DNA of 36,211 nt from Cyanobacteria bacterium PR.3.49 (GCA_013997645.1 PNKB01000032.1:1-36211); one strand, 5' to 3'. Positions 6,356-15,061 are shown, counted from the stretch's first letter. Numbers and translations are program-made. Notes: generated by a model not told the origin, from the sequence alone.

Positions 6356-8554
6356 ATGAGCCAGCAGCAACAGGAGCATCGTTTAGGCGAGTTGCTCATT
6401 GACATGGGTTTTCTTCAGCAGAAAGAGCTGGAGGACGCCGTTTCGATGGCGCAACAGACTCGTCTGCCTCTGGGAAGTGTGCTGGTCATGTCCGGCCATC
6501 TGTCGGATAAAGAATTGCGAGCGGTGGTTTTAGGCCAGTCGCTACTCAAAGATAATGTCATCGTCAAAGATGACATGTTTAAGGTGATGAAAATCGTGCG
6601 CGAACGCGGCGTGTCTTTCGAAGAAGGCATGCAGATGCTGGAAGGGCGCGTCGAAATCAGCCAGAAAGAAACTAATAAGTTGGGCGAACTGCTGATTGAG
6701 TCTGAGCGCATCACCAAAGAACAATTGCAAACTGCGCTGGATACCGTTGAATCCAGCGGTCTGCCGTTGGGCAGAGTGCTCGTTTTGACAAATGCAGTCA
6801 CGGAAAATGTTTTGAAAGTGGGTCTGGAAGTTCAGATCGGCGTCAGAGACGGCAGTGTGACCCGCGACGAAGCAATTGCTAAATTGCGCAATGCCACGTC
6901 TCAATCGTCTGTCACTCGTCAGAGCATTGAGATGACCGCCCCAACCTTGGATAAAATCCTCCGTTTGGGCGAGTTTTTTGAAAAGGCTGGCATTATCAGC
7001 GATACCGATATGCTCAACGCTTTAGAAGTTGCGCTCAGCCAACAGCGGCGCGTAGGCGAGGTTTTGGTGCAATTTAATTTGGTCAGCGAAAGGATGGTTG
7101 AGGCCGCCCTCGAGCTGCAGCACCTGACTCGTGGTCGCCAGATTCGACCAGATCAGGCTATTTCCGCGCTGCAAAACATGCACTTTAACGGCATGACTTT
7201 GCACCAGGCTCTCGGCGTGCCCGAGCCTGAAGCCTCATTCATTCGTCCGGAAACTTTATACATGCCGCTTCCCAACAGCGGAACGCCGTTGATGGCGCCG
7301 GCGCCATCCGCACCACAGGCGGTGCAGCCGCCGGCTCCGGCTCCACCACCGCCACCGCCGCAATCACATCCCGCCCCTCCGCAGGCACCAGCACCGGCTC
7401 CCGCACCAGCTGCAGCCGATCCGAATGCAGTATTGTTATCCGGCTGGGGCGACGAAAGTCCAGCCGAAGAAGTGCGAGAAGGTTGGGGCGATCAGGCTGA
7501 TGCCGCACCGGCTGAGCCTGCTCAAGTAGGCTGGCCTGAGCAGCATGAGCAAGCTCCCGCTCAGGCACCGCAGGCAGTGCCGGCTCCCCCCGCAGCTCAG
7601 CCCGTTCAAATGGCTGCACCACCCACTTTTGCCCAGCCCGATCAAGCAGCAGCGGCCGCTCAGCCGATGCAGCAGTTTGTCACTGCAAGCGGCGAATTCA
7701 CCTCGGTTCCGATGGCCGCGCCAGGGCAAGCTTACGATCCAGCTCAAGCCGGTCAGCCCGGCTTCCAGGCGACCGGAGCCCTCGTGCCGCCGGCGCCGGC
7801 AGGCTACTCGCCTTTGCCGACTCAGCCGGCAGCACAGGGTGCGACACCGGCGCAGACACAGGTCGATATCCCTGCGCAACAGCCGCCCGCTGCGCCTGCG
7901 ACGCCTGCGCCACAGCAGACTCAAATAGATATGCCCGCACAGCAACCGCCTGCCCAGCCCGAGCCCCCCGTCGCTCCAGCAGCTACTCCGGCCCAGACAC
8001 AAGTTGATATTCCTGCCCAACAGCCGCCGGCAGCGCCGGCTCCAGAGCCAGTTGCAGCGCCGGCTGCTGAAGCCGCCCAACCGGAATCTCCCGCTCAGCC
8101 CGCACTCGAAGCAGCTCCGCCTGCTGCATCTCCACTTGCCGAAGCAGGCCCTACGATGCGCCGTCAGGATGCAGTCGATGGTGTGATAGCCGAGATTGCC
8201 TTTGAAGCCGCACAATTTGCGGCCGCTCAAGAGACCGCAGCTGTGTCGGCTGGTGGTCTGGGCATCGAAGCCGTCGGTCTTGCTCAATTGCTGAAAGTTA
8301 CCGGTATCGTCACTCAAGTCGAGATGGACAGAGCGATCAAGGATGTAATTCGCGATTCCGTTTTGCTGCACGACATCCTCAAGTCGTCCGGCGTCGGCGA
8401 TCCTATGACTCTGAGAGCCGCTTACGATGCGCATATAATGGTGATCGGCGGGCAACTGACATTCGAGCATGCCATGATTGCGCTCGACTATTGCAAACGC
8501 CAGAAGTTAAGCCTTTACGAGTCATTCAAGCAACTGGGCTGGTTGCAAGAATAG
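6356..8554 (+). CDS. Multi-MshEN (GspE N-terminal-like) protein with Pro/Ala linker
   Basis: 732 residues. Three units of about 97 residues start at 9, 108 and 203. Each opens with the MshEN/T2SSE_N pattern (R/K)LGE(L/F) followed ~27-30 residues later by (P)LGxVLV or RVGEVLV. A fourth, diverged unit lies at ~640-732 (GLAQLLKVTG...). Units 1-3 and 4 are separated by a ~330-residue Pro/Ala/Gln linker with a repeated TQVDIPAQQPPA motif. MshEN domains in type II secretion/pilus ATPases bind cyclic di-GMP; here no Walker A or ATPase domain follows. A role as a c-di-GMP-responsive or scaffold protein is inferred. There is no signal peptide or TM helix, so it is probably cytoplasmic. The Shine-Dalgarno is weak (GGGTGAAAG). 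It is convergent with hisS (39-bp gap). Confidence 0.75.
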   Translation: MSQQQQEHRLGELLIDMGFLQQKELEDAVSMAQQTRLPLGSVLVMSGHLSDKELRAVVLGQSLLKDNVIVKDDMFKVMKIVRERGVSFEEGMQMLEGRVEISQKETNKLGELLIESERITKEQLQTALDTVESSGLPLGRVLVLTNAVTENVLKVGLEVQIGVRDGSVTRDEAIAKLRNATSQSSVTRQSIEMTAPTLDKILRLGEFFEKAGIISDTDMLNALEVALSQQRRVGEVLVQFNLVSERMVEAALELQHLTRGRQIRPDQAISALQNMHFNGMTLHQALGVPEPEASFIRPETLYMPLPNSGTPLMAPAPSAPQAVQPPAPAPPPPPPQSHPAPPQAPAPAPAPAAADPNAVLLSGWGDESPAEEVREGWGDQADAAPAEPAQVGWPEQHEQAPAQAPQAVPAPPAAQPVQMAAPPTFAQPDQAAAAAQPMQQFVTASGEFTSVPMAAPGQAYDPAQAGQPGFQATGALVPPAPAGYSPLPTQPAAQGATPAQTQVDIPAQQPPAAPATPAPQQTQIDMPAQQPPAQPEPPVAPAATPAQTQVDIPAQQPPAAPAPEPVAAPAAEAAQPESPAQPALEAAPPAASPLAEAGPTMRRQDAVDGVIAEIAFEAAQFAAAQETAAVSAGGLGIEAVGLAQLLKVTGIVTQVEMDRAIKDVIRDSVLLHDILKSSGVGDPMTLRAAYDAHIMVIGGQLTFEHAMIALDYCKRQKLSLYESFKQLGWLQE
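7856..8040 (+). repeat. Degenerate direct repeats encoding the TQVDIPAQQPPA motif
   Basis: Within the Pro/Ala linker of the MshEN gene, three related segments (about 7856-7895, 7918-7953 and 7995-8040) encode TQVDIPAQQPPAAPA-like peptides. The DNA copies differ mainly at third codon positions, so the peptide rather than the DNA appears conserved. Confidence 0.7.
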
Positions 8555-8593
8555 ACTCGCAATCGCAAACAACAGTTTTTCGCACGCAATGAA

Positions 8594-9934
8594 CTATTTG
8601 CCGAGCGGCTTCACTTCGAGGTTGTCTACTTCACCTTTGAAGGCGACAAACTTACTGAACTCATGGTGAGCAAAGGCATCCAATTGTTTGCGCATATCCT
8701 TTTTGCGAGGATGTGCGGAGACGTGAAACCCTTGATTTCTGAGCTTTTCCGCGGCTTTCATCACATCGGAAGTTTTGTCTCTGTCCGGGTCGAAAATCAG
8801 TGCGAGTTTTTCTTTCGAGTCTATCGGCTTTGCTCCATTGTCAAGCAAAACCCCGATGATGCGCTCGAATCCGATTGAAAATCCGCAGGCAGGAACTTCG
8901 CGTCCGGAGAATTTGCCGACCATGTTGTCGTAACGGCCTCCGCCACCCATTGAATAAGAGTAGCCTTTCATGCCGATTTCAAAGATAGGTCCGGTGTAAT
9001 AGCCCATGCCGCGCACCAGTGTCGGATCGAAGACTATGTCGTATTTGCCGCAAGAGCAGGACTGAACGGCGTCGATGATGACAGCCAGATTGTTTATCGC
9101 ACTGCTCAATTCTGGTGCCATGCCTTCGCCGCCTTTTTGCAGGTTGGCGGCAAACTTGCTCAGATCGGCGTCTTCACCCATCGAAGCTCTAATTAGTTCG
9201 CCCAATTTTGCCACTGCGCCGGCATCGTGACCGTGCGCGATCAGATCCTTCTCGACGCCGTCGACGCCAATTTTGTCCAGTTTGTCGATGGCGATGAATA
9301 CATTGTCGAAGCGTCCGGCAAATCCGCAATGAGCAACCATGGCGGAAAGAATTCGCCGGTCGTTGATGCGAATACGGAAGTCGCTAAAGCCGAGGTTTAG
9401 CAAGGCTTGCGAAGATGCGACGAGCAGTTCGGTTTCGGCAACATCGGATTTGACACCGAGAATGTCGATGTCGCATTGAGTGAACTGGCGAAAACGCCCT
9501 TTTTGAGGTGCTTCTGCACGCCAGACCGAACCGATTTGAATGGCTTTCATGGGAAACAGCAATTCGTTTTGATTGGCGCAAAAATAACGAACGAGCGGAA
9601 CGGTCAGGTCGAAACGCAGACCGAGGTCGGCAAGCTGGTCTCGCTCTACATCGGAGGCTAGAACTTTGTCCAGCTTTTCACCACGTTTGAGAACTTCATA
9701 GATCAGTTTAAGGTTCTCGCCGCCTTCGCCGCCCTTGAGATTTTGCAGATGTTCCAGAGCAGGCGTTTCTATTCGTGAAAATCCAAATTGCTCATAGGTT
9801 TCCAGAATTGTTCTGGTGGCCCAATCGCGCAATGAAGTTTCCTTCGGGAGCAAATCGCGCATGCCGCGCGGCGGCGCCAGGCTGAGCGGCTCTTTAGGGT
9901 CACTGGGTTTGGGTTGAGTGCCTGCTTCTGTCAT
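8594..9934 (-). CDS. hisS: Histidyl-tRNA synthetase
   Basis: 446 residues. This class II synthetase charges tRNA-His with histidine in the cytoplasm. Motif 1 lies near PPRGMRDLLP and the following helix. Motif 2 is seen in IQIGSVWRAEAPQKGRFRQFTQCDIDILG. The histidine-binding HisA motif region reads LVRGMGYYTGPIFEI, where many bacterial enzymes have LVRGLDYYTRTVFE. Motif 3 is GGGGRYDNMVGKFSGREVPACGFSIGFERI. A C-terminal anticodon-binding domain follows. The ~20-residue N-terminal polar extension before PRGMRDL is longer than usual. The ATG at 9934 is preceded by GAGGA 5-6 nt upstream. No operon partner is adjacent. Confidence 0.95.
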   Translation of the reverse strand: MTEAGTQPKPSDPKEPLSLAPPRGMRDLLPKETSLRDWATRTILETYEQFGFSRIETPALEHLQNLKGGEGGENLKLIYEVLKRGEKLDKVLASDVERDQLADLGLRFDLTVPLVRYFCANQNELLFPMKAIQIGSVWRAEAPQKGRFRQFTQCDIDILGVKSDVAETELLVASSQALLNLGFSDFRIRINDRRILSAMVAHCGFAGRFDNVFIAIDKLDKIGVDGVEKDLIAHGHDAGAVAKLGELIRASMGEDADLSKFAANLQKGGEGMAPELSSAINNLAVIIDAVQSCSCGKYDIVFDPTLVRGMGYYTGPIFEIGMKGYSYSMGGGGRYDNMVGKFSGREVPACGFSIGFERIIGVLLDNGAKPIDSKEKLALIFDPDRDKTSDVMKAAEKLRNQGFHVSAHPRKKDMRKQLDAFAHHEFSKFVAFKGEVDNLEVKPLGK

Positions 9935-10275
9935 GGGGATCCTCGGAATAAATCACGATCTTCTCAGAAGCTGAGGAGAAATTGAATCATCGCGCCGCAT
10001 TTGTGAATTAGAAAGTCGGTTTCAGGAATTACCCCGGTGTTTCTGAAGCCTGCTTTGTTTAAGCTGGCGTTTAAGACTGGAAAGCAACAGCAGAACGCAC
10101 ACAAGAATCGTCCACCTTCTTCAAGATGGACGCATCAGGCAGTTTCATTTCATCATGGTGCAACCAGATGCGATGGCATAGTTAAGCCATGATAAATTCC
10201 GTAATTGGTTGCCAAGAAGTGCTCTAAGCTGAAAATACCTGCTTATTCAAGCAGTACGAGGTTGAAACAGCACAA
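9935..10275. other. Divergent intergenic region between hisS and the RDD gene
   Basis: No gene is visible. A hairpin at 10109-10118/10123-10132 pairs over 9 of 10 positions around the loop CTTC. A second short one, ATGGC/GCCAT, lies at about 10173-10190. Promoters for both flanking genes must lie here, but I see no strong consensus pair, and no T-box-like element upstream of hisS. Confidence 0.4.
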
Positions 10276-11013
10276 ATGTCTAAGTCAAACGCAAAAACGC
10301 CTAATGACGCTGACGGGAAGCTGATTGCCAGATCTGTGCAAGCAAACTCAGCGGCCTCTAAATCAGCGCAATTTTGTGCCGGATGTGGAGCGAAGATCTC
10401 CGGAGAAGCTTCTTCTTGCTGGCGTTGCGGACGTTTTTTTCAGTCGCGCGAAAGCGGAACCTGGAGCGTTCAAAATAGTTTTTACAGGCTGCCCGCCTTG
10501 AGGACGTATCGCTCGGCGCCGCCAGTCAAGCGGATTTTGGCCGCCCTTGCCGATTCGACATTTCTGCTTGGCTTTCTTGTTGTTGCCGAGTTGATAGCCA
10601 ACGCCATGCTCAGAACCGAGCAGGCAACACCGGTCCAAATCATAATCAGTGTGGTCCTTGCAGCCGTTTTCGCACCGATCTTTTATTTCCTGATATTCGA
10701 CGGCTCGAAAGTTCAGGGAACACCAGGAAAGACCTTTTTCGACTTGAAAGTTACCGACCTGTCTGACCGTCCTGCTGGTCCCACTGGCGTTTTTCGCCGT
10801 TTTGCAGCCAAGTCGATTTTTGTTTTTCCAACCCTCATCTTTCTTGCAGTGGCCTTACAGATGGGTGCGCACATGAGTGCCTTCGCGCTCTGTCTGACGG
10901 TTTTGGGCATGCCGCTTGCGCTCTACACGCTTGATGTTTCACTCGCTTTCACCAACGAGGAAAATCGCACTCTTGTCGATCGCCTGTCAGGAACTATGGT
11001 TCTGCGCAGGTAA
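10276..11013 (+). CDS. Zinc-ribbon plus RDD-family membrane protein
   Basis: 245 residues. An N-terminal zinc ribbon is visible as CAGC at ~35-38 and CWRC at ~49-52. The RDD domain from ~85 onward (VKRILAALADS, then GTPGKTFFDLKVTD and VFRRF) has three or four transmembrane helices (~92-115, ~120-145, ~178-195, ~197-220) and ends LVDRLSGTMVLRR, typical of RDD proteins. The family is membrane-bound, with transport or Na+/H+ antiport suggested for some members; no substrate can be assigned here. A weak GAGG lies 14 nt before the ATG. It is divergent from hisS. Confidence 0.8.
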   Translation: MSKSNAKTPNDADGKLIARSVQANSAASKSAQFCAGCGAKISGEASSCWRCGRFFQSRESGTWSVQNSFYRLPALRTYRSAPPVKRILAALADSTFLLGFLVVAELIANAMLRTEQATPVQIIISVVLAAVFAPIFYFLIFDGSKVQGTPGKTFFDLKVTDLSDRPAGPTGVFRRFAAKSIFVFPTLIFLAVALQMGAHMSAFALCLTVLGMPLALYTLDVSLAFTNEENRTLVDRLSGTMVLRR

Positions 11014-11595
11014 CTCCAACAGCTGGCGCAGTTTGTTCATAAACAAAACCTGAAGGAAACTCGCTCAGTAATCCGAAAACTTAGTCAGTATGCTGTTTTA
11101 CAGCGCATTAAGGCAGAATTAAATCTTCTGCTAGCTCTGTGAGCTGCGCTATTGCATGCGCAAATGTTCGCTGACTAACACAGACTTAATCCCGGCACTG
11201 TTCGGCTTTGACAAGGGTTTTCCACAGCGGTGGGCGACGGGAAATTGATCAAAAACGCCTTCAAGTGCATAACCGACGGATATCTCCAGTTGGTCCAGCC
11301 TGCATACCGCTACCTTGCGAAAGCACTATATGCATCTGCAACAGAGCATTACAAAGACCTCGTTGTTAAGAGGGAATTCGACGTCCCCACGCGAATAGAT
11401 TCATGACGTTTCTTTCCTACCCCAATTTTTTCCCGGAGTCCGCATAAGGTTCGCCCTTAGCCATCCGCTCACACTGCAGCATCTCATTCTGCGCGCATTT
11501 TGCGAGTTTGGTTGAGACTAGGCTTCGAGCGAACCGCCACTTTGCCAGCCAATCTTCAAGATTGAGCCAGCACTAGGAGGCAAGGAGAAACACAT
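11014..11595. other. 582-bp intergenic region with a possible small ORF
   Basis: After the RDD gene a short hairpin (GCAGAA/TTCTGC with a 7-nt loop, around 11111-11129) could end transcription. A 58-codon open frame at 11230-11406 is listed separately. The last ~150 bp before 11596 should hold the promoter of the next operon; I see no clear consensus. Confidence 0.35.
11230..11406 (+). CDS. Possible small ORF, unknown
   Basis: A GTG-initiated frame of 58 codons starting VGDGKLIKNAF and ending FDVPTRIDS. AAGGG lies 12 nt before the GTG, a longer spacing than ideal. Codons and composition look like coding sequence (many Tyr, Ala and Leu, no rare-codon clusters), but there is no homology I recognise and no operon support. 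It could equally be a chance frame. Confidence 0.3.
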   Translation: MGDGKLIKNAFKCITDGYLQLVQPAYRYLAKALYASATEHYKDLVVKREFDVPTRIDS

Positions 11596-11814
11596 ATGTC
11601 CAACAAGCACGGTCAACCGTTTGTCGACCTGCCGGTGTTCGGACACGAACGTCATTGCGGCATTGCGCTGATGGGACGTGATTCCGGACGCTGCACCGAA
11701 TGCCGTCGATTTGCTCCTGTGTTGTTCCAGGGTTATTGCGTCGAATGTGCAGCTTTCCAAAACCTGGAGCTGAAGCGGCCGCAACACCCTGAACGTCCGT
11801 ATTGGCTTCGCTAG
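11596..11814 (+). CDS. Small zinc-ribbon protein, unknown function
   Basis: 72 residues preceded by a perfect AGGAGG and a second AAGGAG, so translation should be strong. A CTEC ... CVEC pair (residues ~34-37 and ~51-54, separated by 13 residues) is a likely zinc ribbon. The rest is unremarkable, with a C-terminal PQHPERPYWLR. No family is recognised. The next gene starts 24 nt downstream with its own AGGAG, so the two form an operon. Codon use is strongly C/G-ending. Confidence 0.75.
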   Translation: MSNKHGQPFVDLPVFGHERHCGIALMGRDSGRCTECRRFAPVLFQGYCVECAAFQNLELKRPQHPERPYWLR

Positions 11815-11838
11815 TCTCAGTCACAGGAGACACAGAAC

Positions 11839-12678
11839 ATGAACGAACAAACCAAGCTCGAAATCGCAGCCGTCGACCAGCAAGCGGAAGAGATCTTCAA
11901 CCGTCTCGAAAAGCTCGGCGACATCGACGAGCAGACTTTCGCGCTTATTGAGCCGGACCTGATGGCGTGCCTGGAAACGGCCACCATCGCGGGCGAGCTC
12001 ACGGCTCTTGCCGAACTCGTCGAGAGCGGTGAGCTGACCGTAGGTGCACCCGCGCCTGCAGTCGAACCCGCTCCGGCGGATGATCATGAGAAGAAGGGCG
12101 GCAATGCCTTCTTCAACTTCATCAGCGACCTGTTCTCGGACTTCCCGCAGACGGTCGTCAGCCTTATTGCAGATGATCACAAAGTCGCCGCCAAAGATGT
12201 GCAGAAGCCGGAAGGCGACTGTTGCGTCGATGTGGAGGAACCCTGTATGTCCAAAGATAATTCACAACCCGCGGACGGCGCGCAGACCAAGAAGTTGCCG
12301 CTTGCCGAAGATCCGCAGATTACCATCTGTATCGCTCCATCCACGAGCGAATACTTCAAGGACGCCAAGAATGCCGAAGGCAAGGACCCCAAGGACGCGA
12401 AGCCCGCTTCCAAGGACCAGCCTGCCGGCAAGCTTCGTCCTGCCCATCCTGAAGACCAGCTCAGCCTGACCGACGGACTCGCAGACCCCGAGGAAGGCGG
12501 CGGGATGTGCACGGAAGACGAGAACGGTGCTTACACCTGCATCATCGTCCCGTCGCACAAGGACCTGGCTTCTTCGCTTCTGAAGGGCGCCCGGCGCATG
12601 CTCGGGTTCTCTGACAAGGCACTCGGCAATGCCGAGAAGAAGTTGCCCAAGGGGGGCGACGACGCCGACAAGAAGTAA
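11839..12678 (+). CDS. Charged, low-complexity protein of unknown function
   Basis: 279 residues, ATG with AGGAG 9 nt upstream. The N-terminal ~65 residues look helical (EEIFNRLEKLGDIDEQTFALIEP). A Pro/Ala linker and a hydrophobic patch FFNFISDLFSDFPQTVVSLI (~92-111) follow, then a long Lys/Asp/Pro-rich region. The C-terminus has a short Cys-containing segment (MCTEDENGAYTCIIVP) and a helix SSLLKGARRMLGFSDKAL. Four Cys occur in two pairs. There is no signal peptide. Lys is almost always AAG (about 22 AAG to 4 AAA), unlike genes such as the MshEN one. Second gene of an operon with 11596-11814. Function unknown. Confidence 0.75.
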   Translation: MNEQTKLEIAAVDQQAEEIFNRLEKLGDIDEQTFALIEPDLMACLETATIAGELTALAELVESGELTVGAPAPAVEPAPADDHEKKGGNAFFNFISDLFSDFPQTVVSLIADDHKVAAKDVQKPEGDCCVDVEEPCMSKDNSQPADGAQTKKLPLAEDPQITICIAPSTSEYFKDAKNAEGKDPKDAKPASKDQPAGKLRPAHPEDQLSLTDGLADPEEGGGMCTEDENGAYTCIIVPSHKDLASSLLKGARRMLGFSDKALGNAEKKLPKGGDDADKK

Positions 12679-12716
12679 TCGCCTTTCCGGCGATGCGTAA
12701 AAGGCAGTAACTGCAA

Positions 12717-12749
12717 GGCTGTGCAATAGGTCCTGGCACCTGCACAGCC
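12717..12749 (+). terminator. Hairpin ending the 11596-12678 operon
   Basis: Arms 12717-12725 and 12741-12749 pair perfectly (9 bp: GGCTGTGCA with TGCACAGCC). A smaller 6-bp hairpin (12678-12683/12689-12694) sits right at the stop codon. There is no T tract beyond a GGTTGCTTGCC tail, so termination strength is uncertain. Confidence 0.5.
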
Positions 12750-13087
12750 GGTTGCTTGCCCGAGTAAACGCTGGACTGAGCGGTCTTAGACTCCTCCTTC
12801 TCGCGTTCCAAGCTCCGTGAGCCGAATCCGGTTTTGCGCTAAACGCACCCGCAATCGCACTGCGCCCGCATCGGAACAGCTCTTTCAGCTGACCGTTTCG
12901 GAAACGCATTCGCGACTGGGTCCGTAAACGCAAGCTGGACGGGCGGCTCGCTTGAACGAAATAACTCCGTTGGAACCCGAATTGCGGACGCCCTCGTGGT
13001 CTTCGCTTTTCGGGTTTCTTCTTCTTTTTGAGCTTGTACTACACCATGTAGCGTTGAGCGCTCGAAAAACTGGAGACGAGCATCACA
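12750..13087. other. Intergenic stretch with no visible gene
   Basis: The sequence is GC-rich with repeated AAACGC words but no frame with a ribosome binding site and protein-like composition. An open frame at 12952-13173 runs mostly into the 3' end of the opposite-strand TPR gene and I do not support it. Confidence 0.4.
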
Positions 13088-14905
13088 TCAGCTTTTCTGC
13101 CGCTCGCACCATTTTTTCAAAGCGCGCGCATAGCGAGGAGCTGATAAAACGTCCTGAGCTTGCGGCGCGCTGACGAGACCAAATTCCTTTGCCGCCAGCT
13201 TGAAGTCTTTCTTGTCCATCGCTCGTGCTGCCGCTGCAAAATGACAGTAGTCATCGAATTCCTTCACGCTGAGCTGATTTCCTGCACCCGTGGCATGTTT
13301 CGGATCGCGCATTTTTCTTCCCAGAAGAACATCCTCGATCGCAAGCCATTGAGGGGAAGCAAGATAATCCGGTTTGAAAGCCAGACTCAATCCTCGTTCA
13401 ACTCTGCCGGCAGCAATGCCTACCGGTATGCGCAGAAGTCTGGCGATGTGCTCAAAATGCGTCTGGTAAGCGAATTTTCGGGAAGCTTGCCTGAAGCTCC
13501 ATTCACCCTCAAGGTTCAGCGAATTCACGGCAATGAATTTTTCGAGCGTATCGTAGCACTCTCTAAAGCGCCCCGCTTCAATGTCGGCGCGCGCCTTCAG
13601 TAAAGTCTGGTCTTTGAGAAAGGAGTACGTTTGACTGACCTGCCACGCGTTTGGTGAGTATGCGACCAGCTCGAAATTGTCCAGCACGTTTTCGAATTCT
13701 CTTGAGTGAAGTTTGACGTCCTTGTCTTGCACCAGCTGCGGGACATCGCTCATGGTGATGATGTTTGCGACTTGCTCGATTTCAGTTTTCGGATCTTTAG
13801 TGAAGAGCCGACGCAGGTAATAACAGCCTTTCTGCCAGTTTTTATCCAGATGGCAAAGCTTGATCAGAATAATTCTTGCCTGATCGTTTATCGCTCTCAG
13901 TTTGCCTTTCTCTGATAAAACAATGCGATCTGCCGACATCAGCGGCGGATCTTTGATTTGAACTTCAGATGCTTTGTCGAGCGCATTTTTTGCAGCCGCT
14001 ATATTTCCTACTGCCAGATAAGCTTTTCCTTGAGTCAGCAAGAACTTTGCCGTCTCAACATCAGATGCATCCTTTGGGACACCGCTGGAATTGCTCTTTA
14101 ACCACGCTGCTGCTTTCTGCTTGGTGACTGGATCTGCGGCAATCGGTGTTTTTAGATCGAATTGGTCTCCTCTGATGTTGAACATGTACAGGTATCCTTC
14201 GAAGGCTACTTGATACTTGCCTTTGTATTCGTATACATAAATAGTTCTGCGATCGAGCAGCGGACTCAATCGTCCCGGAATGGCAGTGTCCAGCGCATTC
14301 TCCGATGCCTTTGTTCGCGCGGATTTGAGATCTTTCAAGCAGCCTTTCTCGTCGCCGGTCAGAAGCGCGGCTCTTGAACTTTGCAGGTAAAAACGAAAAC
14401 CGGGATTGAAACCTTTGCCGATTTTGGCTTTCGCGGCTGCAAAAGCGGCGGCGGCTTCTTTGTTTTTGCCGAGATTGACGAGGCAAAACGCTTTCACATA
14501 GAGAGCGCTGCCGGTGTCGTTGTGCGGCAATTTTTTCAGCGCTTCAAGAGCCTCGGCATAATCATGGCGGCAAGCCAGGAAATACACTTTGCCGCCGGCA
14601 GTGAGCTGTTTCAAATATTCGTTTTTGTAGTTGCCTTGCTCATAAAATGGTCCAACAAAGCGATGATATGCCTTCTCTTCTAGCGGCAGTGAGTTGTTCA
14701 AAACTCCGCGCACCTGCGGCGCAGGCGCAGCTGCGAATGCAGGCGGAAGCGCGAATGCAGGCGCAAGCGCGAATGCAGTTAGTGCAGGCGGAAGTGTCGA
14801 GAGCGGTTGTTGAAACAAGTGGAGACTGCCGGCTGCAAACAGCATTGCGACACGTGCAGAAATTCTTGAAGAAACTCTTTCAGTGCGCGTTTTCAGAACA
14901 GGCAT
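13088..14905 (-). CDS. Secreted TPR-like repeat protein
   Basis: 605 residues from ATG at 14905, chosen because AAAGG lies 6 nt upstream; the in-frame start 19 codons earlier lacks this. A long signal-like N-terminus (MPVLKTRTERVSSRIS, then an Ala/Leu/Pro-rich hydrophobic stretch to FAAAPAPQ) suggests export. Helical TPR-like repeats are visible at ~90-140 (EALEALKKLP, KEAAAAFAAAKAKIGKG) and ~285-310 (GKAYLAVGNIAAAKNALDKA), with further helical repeats to the C-terminus. The role is probably protein-protein interaction in the cell envelope; no enzyme motif is seen. The signal region is lengthened by an 18-bp tandem repeat at 14733-14778. Two near-identical palindromes lie upstream. Confidence 0.75.
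   Translation of the reverse strand: MPVLKTRTERVSSRISARVAMLFAAGSLHLFQQPLSTLPPALTAFALAPAFALPPAFAAAPAPQVRGVLNNSLPLEEKAYHRFVGPFYEQGNYKNEYLKQLTAGGKVYFLACRHDYAEALEALKKLPHNDTGSALYVKAFCLVNLGKNKEAAAAFAAAKAKIGKGFNPGFRFYLQSSRAALLTGDEKGCLKDLKSARTKASENALDTAIPGRLSPLLDRRTIYVYEYKGKYQVAFEGYLYMFNIRGDQFDLKTPIAADPVTKQKAAAWLKSNSSGVPKDASDVETAKFLLTQGKAYLAVGNIAAAKNALDKASEVQIKDPPLMSADRIVLSEKGKLRAINDQARIILIKLCHLDKNWQKGCYYLRRLFTKDPKTEIEQVANIITMSDVPQLVQDKDVKLHSREFENVLDNFELVAYSPNAWQVSQTYSFLKDQTLLKARADIEAGRFRECYDTLEKFIAVNSLNLEGEWSFRQASRKFAYQTHFEHIARLLRIPVGIAAGRVERGLSLAFKPDYLASPQWLAIEDVLLGRKMRDPKHATGAGNQLSVKEFDDYCHFAAAARAMDKKDFKLAAKEFGLVSAPQAQDVLSAPRYARALKKWCERQKS
14733..14778 (-). repeat. 18-bp tandem repeat in the signal-peptide region
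   Basis: Two 18-bp units (14733-14750 and 14751-14768) differ at one base and are followed by a 10-bp partial unit. On the coding strand they give alternating AFALAP/AFALPP hexapeptides, extending the hydrophobic/Pro stretch of the export signal in steps of six residues. Confidence 0.75.
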
Positions 14906-15029
14906 GCGAGACCTTTTAGTGAACGATGCAAGGACGCATTTTGGAGGCAAGTTAGGATGCAATTTGCGGTCAAGTTACTATGATGGTTTTGTACCACTCA
15001 CTCTCTTTTATTCGGTTGTCACTCTCAAA

Positions 15030-15046
15030 TACCAGCCACGCTGGTA
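15030..15046. promoter_or_regulatory. Palindrome 1, operator-like
   Basis: TACCAGCCACGCTGGTA: 7-bp arms TACCAGC/GCTGGTA around CAC. It has a near-copy 32 bp away (15062-15078), i.e. about three helical turns, placing both on one DNA face. This is the usual arrangement for a pair of dimeric-repressor sites. It could instead fold in RNA. Confidence 0.55.
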
Positions 15047-15061
15047 AAAAATCGAGATTTT

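Noticed and set aside
12952-13173. 73-codon frame in the gap before the TPR gene
   Set aside because: No ribosome binding site, and it runs into the opposite-strand coding region; composition is not protein-like at the 3' half.
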